Positions 11,239 to 20,642 of a stretch of DNA of 26,292 bases are shown here, piece after piece; positions within the stretch are counted from its first letter, which is position 1; each line of letters opens with the position of its first letter. The position numbers were made by a program, and so were the translations under genes. The stretch comes from Auxenochlorella pyrenoidosa (Eukaryota; Chlorophyta; Trebouxiophyceae; Chlorellales; Chlorellaceae). The DNA is taken from positions 709,637-735,928 of the forward strand of contig KQ481997.1 of the NCBI GenBank assembly GCA_001430745.1, read 5' to 3'. The notes beneath the pieces are model-generated. The model was given only the letters and a program-made list of their open reading frames with translations. It was not told the DNA's origin and made no database searches.

Positions 11239-12275
11239 GGCCCTGTAAAGTGCGCTGAGCGCGGGGAAAGGCTGACCGAAAGGACGCCATGCAGTAGTGT
11301 CGAGGGATCTTTGTCTCCGGGTCGACCGCCTGCCAAGCTCATGCCGCGCTTGCCTTCAAGCTGCCCATCCATCATGCTGACCATTCAACTTCCAATCTGA
11401 TTAAGAATATTGCAATGTCTGGATCCATGTTGGGGGCAAGATGAAGGAGTTGCCCTGCCAGAGGGGCAGGATGGTCGCAGGCACTCTGGAACGACACATG
11501 GGTGCCAGGCACCTCGGAAACGTCAATGCAGGATGCAGCTGTTAATAAGTGTTCCCATGCTGAGTTGAATGTCAGATGATGCATGCGGTTTGGATTGAAT
11601 GCAGCTTGGGCGAGCATCATGAACAAGCGCCACTGTGGACAGCTCGTTGTGCCGCCAGTGCGAGCCTGGACGAATCGGAGTCCAGCCACCACAGCTCGGC
11701 AACTGTGCCGGCCCCAAGGCTGGCGATTGCTATTTTCGCAGAGCAGCCAAGCAACCACATGTTGAATGTGCCAGATGCCACAGCTCACAATGCTGCCACT
11801 GTTCACTGCGTGGGCACCCACCGACCCGCCGCCACCTGCCCTGGCCAAGTGTCCGAAGCATGCGTGACCGACAACCCACTCGGCGCCCACACCATTTTTT
11901 CAAATCCACAGCATCCAAAGGAAGCGTCACACCCCTGTTTGGCCGCCCGCCACGAGACGCAGCAGGCATCTCATCATCCGGACGGGGCGCGCCCCCAAGG
12001 CAAGCGGCCTTCCCGTGCTCTTGCACTTCCAGCTAATCATTGACACAATCAACCCCGATCATCGACACCGCACCCGGCACTATTCGGGCACACTTTTGCC
12101 CGCGCCCGCCTTCAAGCACCCGCTGCCTGTGCTGCTCACAGGGCGCTACCGCCTGTTGTGCAATCCAGAGATCACTCTGAACGCGTTAGTAGCAATACAG
12201 AACAGAGCTGGAGCCCCGGAGCGCCGCAATCAGATCTGAATCGGCAGGCGCAGTGAGAGGCGAAGCCCCCGAGCG
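11239..12275. other. Divergent intergenic region between the membrane protein and chitinase genes
   Basis: About 1 kb separates two divergent start codons and should carry both promoters. It is visibly less GC-rich than the exons. I see no convincing TATA box next to either start. A 172-codon minus-strand reading frame (11372-11890) is open, but it lacks the codon bias of the neighbouring genes and has no recognisable domain. Confidence 0.5.
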
Positions 12276-15200
12276 ATGGGCACCCCTTGGAGACTGCTAC
12301 TGGCGCTGCTAGTGGCGCATGCCGCCGCAGGTGGGCGGGCGCCCGCCGAACATGCTCACATGGAGCAGCGCTAGGCGCTGCGGCAGCTGCTGCCGCCGCC
12401 GGGAAAGGGCCACATCGCTCGAGCAATCGCTGCCCCAGCATCCCCTGCAGTGGCGGCCATTGCGCCCGGCACATACACCATCAGGTTCCCGCTGAGAACC
12501 GACTGCGGCAGCTCGCAAGGTGGGCGGCGCCCGGGGTGGTGGGCAGGGCGCGTAACCGGTGCCCGGTCCCCAGAGGAGCGGTGCAGCAACATCTGCCCCT
12601 CCCTCGCGCAGCGCACTGCCTTCATTGGATGCATGGCGGGCACCTGCAAAGCTGGCGCTGAGCAACAGGACCCATGGGCCCTTGAGAAGGGTGCAGCCTG
12701 TCCACTGGCCTGCCTTCTTGAGAGCCTGCAGCGCCGCCTCCATCCAAAGGTCCAAAAATCCCCCCGCCGCCCGGCCCCACTCGGCCCGCAGGCCTCATGT
12801 CGACCTTTGCCTGCGCCACTAACAGCAACAAGGTGGCCCTGCAAAAAACGGATTCTGGCACCGGGCGGCAGGCGTGGACGCTCGAGCCCCTGGCAGCTGG
12901 CGTCAGGGACATCACAAACAAAACGGTTCTGCAGGTCAAGGTGGGCAGCCGCTGCTCTGCTTGTGACGTCTGTGTTTGAAATCCAGGCATGCTGCGCATG
13001 CATCGCTGCTTTGCGTGCATGGCCTCACGCTCCAGACAGCCATATCCAGCCACTTTGGGCTTCACCGGGGCCAACCTGGCGTGGGGGCGGCTGCAGGAGG
13101 CAGAGTTCCTGGCCAGCCGGCAGCCCCGCAGGGCCACATGCCAGTCCCTGATCGCATGCCGGGCAAGTCAGCCTTACCAAATTGTGCCATGCGCTGCCAC
13201 CTGCGCAGGTCGGCGGCCGCAACGGTTGTGTCAGTTACCTTGGCTACCCCAGGGGCTGCACCGGCAATGCGATCCTGCTGGTGGGAAGGGAGACACCACC
13301 GGGTTGTACGACGGGGCGGAAGGGGCACGGGGCGGTGCGCAGTGCGCGCTTAGTTCCAAGACACCACCGTGCCGATGCCGCCAACTCCTATGCCCTCGGT
13401 GCCCTGGTCCTCGTCTCTTGCCTCAGCCCTGGAATCCCTGTTCCCCCCTCTGCTCCGCGCGACGCAGGCAAAGCAGCCCTCTGATGCCCGACAGCAGTGG
13501 GTGGTGGAGCCGTGGGGCGTCATGTACCGCCTGCGCCCGGTGCTCTGCCCCAGCAAGTGGCTGGGGTTCAACAAGACTTGCTCGGCCAAGCTGGCCCAAG
13601 TGCTGCCGGCTGGGGCATCCACCGTGGTGGCTGCAACATTCACCAAGCTCAGGTGGGCACAGGGAGAGCAGGGGGAGGGGGGCCTGGTGGGCAAAAGCAA
13701 GCGACGGCGTGGAGTAGGCAACGGTTGCTGCAACTGCACGCCTGGCACGGCTGCACTCGCGAGGTGCCCACGTGGCGAGGACGCGCCCATGCAAGTCACA
13801 AGCTTATCAAGCTGGCTTTTTGCTGAGCCCGCTTGCTGCGATAGATGCTGTGCCGTGTGCTGTGTGCGCCCTGCATGCTGTGCGCAATGCTGTTCTCAAG
13901 ACGCGTGCCTGCTGCTGCCGTCCCGCCTGCCTCAACAGTGACCCCGCCGCGCCGCCCGCGCCGTCGCCGCCGCCGCCCGCACCGTCCCCTTCCCCGCCCG
14001 CCCCTGTGGATGAGCCGCCTGCTCCCGCACCTAGCCCCAACATCCACCCTGGGAACCAGTCGCCTCCCCCCGCCGATAGGTAGCTATGCGCCGCGCAGTT
14101 TAGGCTAGGATGCAGAAGAGTAGAGTAGCGCAGGGGTAGCCAGCGTGCATGACAGCAGCCTTCCGTGCCCATTCCGCCCGCCATCTGTCACGCCCGCGCC
14201 CATCCCTCACCTCTCACAACTCATTCTGCACGGCCCAGGAACACGTGCCTGTGCTGCAGGCTTCGTCCCACATCTCACCCACCTTGCGCATCCGTGCCTC
14301 GCCCACCCCCAATGCACGCTGCTTCCGGCACCCACTCTGCATTGGCTCACTACTGCCCCCCCGCCCCTTGCCTCTGTCTCTCCTCCTGTGGCCGCTCCCC
14401 CCCTGCAGCCCCACCCCCAGCGGCCCGACCTCCAACATCACCGTCTCTTTGGAGCAGCAGCCCGGGTGGAACAACCGATGGGAGGGCGCGTTTTTGATCA
14501 AGAACAGCAACAGCTATGCCGTGCTGTCCTGGGAGCTGGCCTTCAAGGTGGAGGGTGCCGGTAACTTCACGTGGGGGCCCTCTGACGTCGACCTGACGTG
14601 GTCTGCCGGCGGCGTGGTGAGCCGCAGGGGGCGTGGCTCTGCTCCAGGGGAGGCCGGGGTGCGCCAGCACTATCTGGGCACCTTTGCTTGCGAGACCAGG
14701 GGAGGGAGACCTTCAGGCGCATGAGTGCATTTAAGCGCCCTGCGGCTTGCGTGCTCTACAAGGCTGGCAGCAGCAGATGCGGCACATGGGCCTGGGGAGC
14801 CATGTCGGCACGGGGCTTGGGGAGCGCCCTGTACAGCCCTCAACCTCTTGCTCCCCCCGCCCCCACCCCAACCCCCACCCGCGCAGGCCAAGGTGGTCCC
14901 CAAGGAGTGGCTCAAGGAGATTGCGGCGGGCACCACCCTGCGTATTGGCTTTGGCTTCCAGGGCACTGCGCCCTCGAGCCTGCAGTTCACCCAGATCCTG
15001 CCGCTCGTCGACCCTGACAACGACCCCTCCCTCAAGACGCGCGGCGCCTTCCCCGCAAAGGTGCGCCGCGCCGCGCCGCCCTGCCCTGCCCTGCCTGGCG
15101 CAACAAGTGCGCTGCTGCGCTGCAAGGCTGCGCAGCGGGTGGAAACACAGCCTGTCCCACTGGCAGCACCAGGGCTGCATTCTGTGCCCTGCTCATCCCG

Positions 15201-17774
15201 CTGCATGTCCTGCCGAAGCATCAAGAGTCTGCGGCCCTGCCGTGCAGACGCCTCGCTTGTACCTGCCCCCCGGCCACGCAGGTCTTTGCCCCCTTTGTGG
15301 ATGCTGTGCTGTACCCCACCCCCCAGCTGCTCGACTTCCAGGCAGCTACCGGCCAGAAGTGGTACACCCTTGCCTTCATCGTGGCCGACATCATCAAGAA
15401 GGCAAGAAAGGCATGCCGTGCTCGACTTGGTTGGGAGCGCAGCGGGGCAGCGAGCGCTGGCAGACCGGCCCGACGCTGCATGGGCGGACACACCACCAAG
15501 GCCAACGCTGCGCACCGCGCGAGCTGACGCGCTTGCCAGAACGATACGGCATCCTGCAGCAGAGCACAGGGAATTTGGCTGATGGTGTGCCTGTCCACCC
15601 TGGCTGCAGGTCCCTTCCTGGGGCGGCGTGATCGGCATGGAGAAGCAGTACTTCATGGATCAGGTGGGCTGACGCAGCAGCCACTGACGTTGACGGAGCA
15701 GCCCCGCAGTCGGGGAAGAGTGGAGACAAACCCGGTCACGCATGCAGGTGGCCGAGCCTGCGACTGCGCACAGGCACACGGGAAACCGGCGCCTCGCCAC
15801 CACACATGCTGCGTCCAAACTCCCGCAATCCAAGGCTCCCACAAGCCGACTCGCCCAGTTCTGTGCCCCTTTGTACAGATCCGGAACATCCGGCTCAAGG
15901 GCGGCGACGTGATCCTCTCCTTTGGCGGCGCCTCGGGCCAGGAGCTGGCCCAGGTCATCAGCAACGAGGACGCCCTGGTGCGGCCAGCAGCCTGCCTGGC
16001 ACTCCACTTTCTCTTCTCTACTTTTTTTTGCCCCGTAGGCGGCTGCCTAGCATCGCATTGTTGTTGCCCCGCAGGTGCCTGCCAGCCAGCCAGTCTGTCG
16101 GGCTGTGACCGGCGTCACATGTCTCAGCGCTGGTTTGTTTCGTTTCAAGCCCCGCAGGTGGCCGCCGTACCAGTCCTTGATGGGCTGTGACTAGCGTCAC
16201 ATGGCCTCAGTATTGCTCTTTTTGGTTCACCCCCCGCAGGTGGCTGCCTACCAGCCCTTGATGGGCTGTGACTAGCGTCACATGGCCTCAGTATTGCTCT
16301 CTTTGGTTCACCCCCCGCAGGTGGCCGCCTACCAGTCGGTCATCGACCTGTACAAACTGCGCTGGATCGACTTTGACATCGAGGGCGGCGCCGTGGCGCA
16401 GCCCGCCTCCATCGACCTGCGCAACCGCGCGCTGAGGCGCATCCAGGCAAGCGGGGGAAGGGCTGCCCACCCCCGGACAGTTTCCTCAACCCACGCCCAG
16501 GGGCGTACTCTGTCTTCCAAGCGGGAGCCGCCGGGGCAGGCGGGGGAGGGAGCACAGCCTGCAGGGCGGGCAGCCTGGCTGGCGGCAGCCTCCAGCTCGC
16601 TGCCACCCCCCCTGCACTTCCGCTCACCTCCCCGGTGGGGCGCCCCCTCCTGGCATGTGCTGTGCAGGCCGCCAGCCTGCCGCGACGCCTCGGCACGCTG
16701 GTTGAGTGTCTCTTACCCCCCGTGCCTCCTGCCCGCCCTGCAGGCTGCCAATCCGGGCCTCACCCTCTCCTACACCCTGCCGGTGCTGCCTGCGGGGCTG
16801 ACCGCCGCGGGGGTGGCGCTGCTGGCAAACGCGGTGCAGCGCGGCGTGCGCGTGGACGTGCTGAACATCATGACGATGGACTATGGCGACTCTGCCGCAC
16901 CCAGTGAGTGTGCCTGGCTGCCCCCCTGCCCGCCAGCAGTGCCCCTGCCCGCCTGTTGTGCCCCTTGTGTTGCACGCCAGTCCAGCGGCTGGGCCGCCGC
17001 CGACCCTAACCCTCGGCCCAATGAGAGCAACGCTTCTTTTGTCCATTTCTGTCCATGCCGAGCAGACCCGGACGGCAAGATGGGCGACTATGCCATCCAG
17101 GCCGCGCAGAACACCTACCAGCAGGCCCTGGGCGTGAAGATGTCCACCAAGGTGGGGCCCAGCGCTCGATGCGCTGCTGCCATGGCAGCGGCTGCTTCTG
17201 CTCCTGCACCTTGCCTGCGCCGGCGTGGACTCGGATGCCCAGAAATGCACTGAAGCAACCTGCTCGAGCCCGCCGACACGCCCCTGTTCTTCCATGGAAT
17301 GCCGCAGATCGGAGTGACCCCCATGATCGGCAAGAACGATGTGGAGACGGAAATCTTTGACCAGGCCGCCGCGCGCCAGGTGAGCATGCCATGCAAAGGA
17401 ATGGGTGTTGCCCGCCTGCCCGCCTGCCTGCCGACTGCAAGCTTGGCAAGCTTGCCACGCACGAATGCCAGCCGGCATTGCCCACAGCAGCGCCATGCTG
17501 CCTTGCTGCCCTGCGCGTGCCAAAGGCAGGCTGCAGCCCGGCACGGCCCCTGCCCTCACAACCCACCTGCCCACCACCATACCCACCACCCAACCCCCCC
17601 CCGCCGCAGGTCGCTGCCTGGGCCAAGGCCACACCCTGGGTGCGGTGGACGGCCTTCTGGTCCATGGGCCGCGACCGGTGGGACCCCGCCGAAACGTACG
17701 TCTCCATCCACTCCTCCTCGATCCAGCAGCAGCCCCTGGAGTTCACCAAGATCTTCCAGGGGTACGCCGGGTGA
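12276..17774 (+). CDS. Secreted GH18 chitinase with beta-trefoil-like region and CBM2-like module
   Basis: Sixteen exons: 12276-12330, 12451-12519, 12792-12940, 13209-13280, 13468-13652, 13939-14079, 14409-14616, 14887-15060, 15282-15401, 15610-15663, 15879-15977, 16321-16446, 16744-16903, 17066-17151, 17308-17379, 17610-17774. They give about 644 residues in frame. Residues 1-18 are a signal peptide (MGTPWRLLLALLVAHAAA). Residues 20-177 hold repeats like a ricin-B-type beta-trefoil (ALQKTDSGTGRQAWTLEP; NAILLAKQPSDARQQWVVEP). Residues 178-224 are a Ser/Pro-rich linker. Residues 225-351 resemble CBM2 (WNNRWEGAFLIKN; AAGTTLRIGFGFQG). Residues 352-644 are a bacterial-type GH18 barrel: FAPFVDAVLYP, VPSWGG, SFGGASG (423-429), WIDFDIEGG with acid/base Glu463, MTMDYG (529-532) and WSMGRD. 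The outer Asp of the DxxDxDxE motif is Arg here. It should hydrolyse chitin outside the cell. The introns after exons 9 and 12 have GC donors. Confidence 0.88.
16039..16338 (+). repeat. Tandem duplication of an intron 3' end plus exon start (decoy acceptors)
   Basis: Units run 16074-16157 (84 bp, degenerate), 16158-16239 (82 bp), 16240-16320 (81 bp), then the real exon at 16321. A decayed partial copy lies at 16039-16073. Each begins with a version of the exon start GTGGCYGCCTACCAG and ends in a pyrimidine-rich CCCCGCAG acceptor. The 82 and 81 bp units are nearly identical. Both contain the small inverted repeat GTGACTAGCGTCAC (16187-16200 and 16268-16281). Splicing to an upstream acceptor would run into a stop codon (TAG or TGA) within the unit. 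Confidence 0.9.
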
Positions 17775-18469
17775 TCCCTGCTGTCATCCTTTGGTCATCC
17801 GGATAGGGATGACGCGCCGCGGGGTGCGCCACAGCCCAACAAGCGCGGCCGCTGCGATGGCAAAGCACCACGGATAGCACCAGCCCGCGAAACGTGGGTG
17901 TCCAAAGCGGTAGCGGCGCGGCACACCGGGACGGCGCCCCCTGGGGCGGCTGCCCGGCTGCGGCTGGCGGTACTGCCCGCGCCAGGCGCAGCCGCAGGCA
18001 GCTTCTGCGGGGGGCGCGGCCCAGGAACCAACCTCCTCCCCTCCCTGCTGCCTCTATTGACTCACTCCCCCGACCGATTCCACAGCCTCCGCCAGAATCA
18101 CACCCCGTCTTTCCACCCTTAGCTTCGGTGCTGCCACCCGTCATGACATTCACTGCGCCACCACACATCGAGTTTTCCCCAGACAAGACGGCCTCTAATC
18201 ACCTCGCCGCGGTGTGCACAGGCTCGCACAGAAGCCGCATTCTCCACCATGACGCCAGCACTGTGTTCTGATCCCTCCCAAATTCGTCGCCCAAATGCTT
18301 GCCATCTACCCCCCCCCTGAAGTACCCTTTCTGTGCGCTCAAAGCTCTCAAGTCCTGTCCCTGGCTCGCAACACAGCCGCCGTGCCGCACCTGCCCCGCC
18401 GGCCTGTCTTGCGCCCACACCCCTTTAGCGACGCCTGTCTTCTTTCACAATCTCTAGCTTGCAGCCACC

Positions 18470-18481
18470 TTACATGTTACA
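18470..18481 (-). terminator. Two TGTAA signals on the minus strand
   Basis: Plus-strand TTACA at 18470-18474 and 18477-18481 reads as TGTAA on the minus strand. They lie about 370 nt beyond the stop codon of the minus-strand gene at 18845. Confidence 0.5.
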
Positions 18482-18568
18482 GCATTTTGACGCTGCATCA
18501 ACCAGACGCGGACAGGAGAGCATGCGACCCTTTTCCTTCGAGATGTGTAGGCCACAGAGAGAACACAC

Positions 18569-18573
18569 TGTAA
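18569..18573 (+). terminator. TGTAA signal, candidate for the chitinase 3' end
   Basis: This is the first plus-strand TGTAA after the chitinase stop, about 795 nt downstream. It implies a long 3' UTR. A nearer non-canonical signal may be used instead. Confidence 0.35.
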
Positions 18574-18844
18574 CTTGCAAATCCACTGCATCATTGCCGG
18601 CAGAGCAGCAGCGCAGCTCAGCTTGGTGCGCAACAGGGAGGCGTAGGGGGGCAGGCCTACCAGCATGTGCGTGCAGTCATCCCAGGTCATGGGCACGCCG
18701 CATTAGCTATGCTTGTGGTCGGCCCCCTAAAAGGCCGTGCCACCTCATGCTGCCCACCCGGTACTTGCGACCCATCGGCTGCATAAGGACGAGGCAGTTT
18801 GGGCTTCCCGCCAGCGTGCCAGCAGGACTGTGCGCAGAATCGGC

Positions 18845-20505
18845 TCAGTACTTGCCGCCGCGAACCTCGGGATCCTTGCTGGGGTGCCCCTCCTGCATGG
18901 AAGGAATACACAGTGCAGGGCATCAGGCGTTCAGGCATGAGCCTGGCGTGGGGCTGGGAGCGGGTCGGCAAGGGCAGCTGCCTGCAGCGGCTGCTAGGTG
19001 CCGCCTCGCGGGGATAGTGGAGAGGGGGCGTGCAGGCGCGGGGCGCGCTATCGTCAGGGCAGGTCGGGCCGCCTGCTGGCGTGCTCCCCACCCGCAAAAG
19101 GCGACCCAGCTTGCAGGAAGCTCCGGTGCAGCGAGTGCTTGCTTGGCAGACACCAGCCAGGCGCTGCCCAGGCCGAGACAGCAATGCACCTAGCCCTTCC
19201 AGGCTGCCTGGTCTTACCTTGGAAGCAGGCAGCACGCCCTGCAGGAGGCAGGCACGGGCGAGGGCGGGGGAGGTGGTCAGAGGAGGGGCCTGGTTGCAGA
19301 GTGCTGGCAGGTGTGTTGGGCCAGCAGGGACAGGGCTGCCTGGCCGCCCAGGTCAATGATGTGTGTTGTGTTGGAGGAAGCTCACCTCCAACTTGTCCAC
19401 AATCTTGGCGGTGGGAAAGATGCCCTGCACGGGGGGTGCAATATGGAGGGGACTGGACGGCTCATGAGTGTGCTGGAATGGCAGGTTGGGCCCTCGGGCG
19501 ACCTCAAGCCGCGACTGCACTGGCGTGGACTGACTCTGCGAGAGCAGAACATGCCGGCGCCGCTCCAAAGGGGGCCGGCTGCCGCGGGGCCTTGGCAGCT
19601 TGGGTTCTGCAAAGGCCGTTGCCGCGCCTTGCCTGGAATGCCCTGTCACCTTCCATTAGGCCGGCAGCCTCCGCCGACTTGCGCCCGTAGCCTGCGGGCG
19701 GCACCAGGGGATGAGCAAAGGGGGCGCTCCCATTGATGCACAACATTCTCAGGGTGTCGGAGGTCGATGGAAGTCGAACCATGGGCCCCGGGGGGGGGGG
19801 GGGGGAGGACCCACCCTGCTCCGTCGTGCCCACGCCACCCGCTGGGTGCTGCGGCATGCCGGCGGCGCGCGTGTCTGGCGAAAGCAGCTCTGGGTCCTGT
19901 ACCGGCAAGGAGGGGGTTGAATGATTATGGTGCATGTGGCATTGTAGGACGCGCGCAGCAGCAGCAGGGAGCATGCTGCGCAGCGAGCACAGCGGTGCAG
20001 GCTGGGCGGCGGTGCTGGGGAGACGAGTGGGCACCCCACTCGCCTGCAGCTGGTCTGGCTCAAGGCGCCTCTGACCCTCGCTGCCAGTGGCGACGCGCGG
20101 AATCATGCATGGAAAGGCACAGAGCAGTGCGCTGGTGTGGTGTGGTACGGTGCACCCACCTGGCTCGCCTTCCTCCTCCACCACACCCACATGCTCCCGA
20201 CCGTCACACCCGTGACCGCCCACAGCGGCCACCAGGCCTGCAGCGATGTTGACCCAAGCATGCGAGATCTGCTCTTCGGCGTCTGCTGAAGTGCAGGTTT
20301 TAGAAACTGGTCGCAAAAAGACAGGGGCTGCAGCGGGCGGCGGCGGGCGGCAGCTGCCCAACGTAGTGGCGGGTGGCGTCGGCTAGTGCTGTCGCTCCAC
20401 TTTCTGGCTCCTAAGTGTTCGTGGAAAGCTGTTTGGGACAGCTGAAGCGGTCCCGGGACGCACCTTGGACCTCCCTGCGATTTCTTTGGCACCTTGCTGG
20501 GCCAT
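18845..20505 (-). CDS. Small single-pass membrane protein (137 residues), unrecognised
   Basis: Seven exons in transcription order: 20505-20464, 20282-20160, 19896-19815, 19691-19633, 19424-19386, 19238-19218, 18892-18845. They give 137 residues ending EGHPSKDPEVRGGKY. The start (CACCATGG) begins MAQQGAKEIAGRSK. Residues about 26-47 form one Trp-rich hydrophobic segment (AWWPLWAVTGVTVGSMWVWW) followed by RRK. The rest is soluble and hydrophilic. Phase only works if exon 4 ends at a GC donor (CAG|GCAAGG at 19632); the nearer GT site breaks the frame. Its size, single transmembrane helix and basic flanks resemble accessory subunits of mitochondrial or plastid membrane complexes, but I cannot name it. 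It is transcribed away from the RING-protein gene, with 137 bp between start codons. Confidence 0.55.
19790..19805. repeat. Homopolymer run of 16 G
   Basis: An uninterrupted G run lies inside the third intron of the small membrane protein gene. On the transcribed strand it is a C tract close to the 5' splice site. It is prone to sequencing and replication length error. Confidence 0.9.
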
Positions 20506-20642
20506 GGTGTGCAGCTGCAGCACGCTTTTGGGCAAGCCGCAGGCAACAGATGAGGAGGCAGAACACGAGCAGGGTCTTCTTTCTTCCAAACGACTGTTTT
20601 CAATCTTCGCATCGGCTCGCGTCCCATTCCAAGCTCTTAGGG
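20506..20642. promoter_or_regulatory. Putative compact bidirectional promoter
   Basis: Only 137 bp separate the ATG of the minus-strand membrane protein gene from the ATG of the plus-strand RING gene. No TATA box is visible. Both 5' leaders would have to overlap or be very short. An upstream non-coding exon for either gene would change this reading. Confidence 0.4.

Larger units (their letters stand above)
17775..18844. other. Convergent 3' intergenic region
   Basis: About 1.07 kb lies between the chitinase stop and the stop of the minus-strand gene. No exon is supported. Poly(A)-type signals for both directions lie at 18470-18481 (minus) and 18569-18573 (plus), so the two 3' UTRs would overlap by about 100 bp. 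Confidence 0.5.

Noticed and set aside
11576..12043. 155-codon plus-strand frame upstream of the chitinase
   Set aside because: No domain, no splice context and no codon bias; it overlaps an equally open minus-strand frame.
16187..16281. GTGACTAGCGTCAC palindromes as protein-binding operators
   Set aside because: They are explained by the tandem duplication of one unit; two copies by descent are no evidence of a binding site.
19641..19650. GT donor after ATGGAAG for exon 4 of the small membrane protein
   Set aside because: It shifts the frame of the following three exons and destroys the C-terminal sequence; the GC donor at 19632 keeps the frame.
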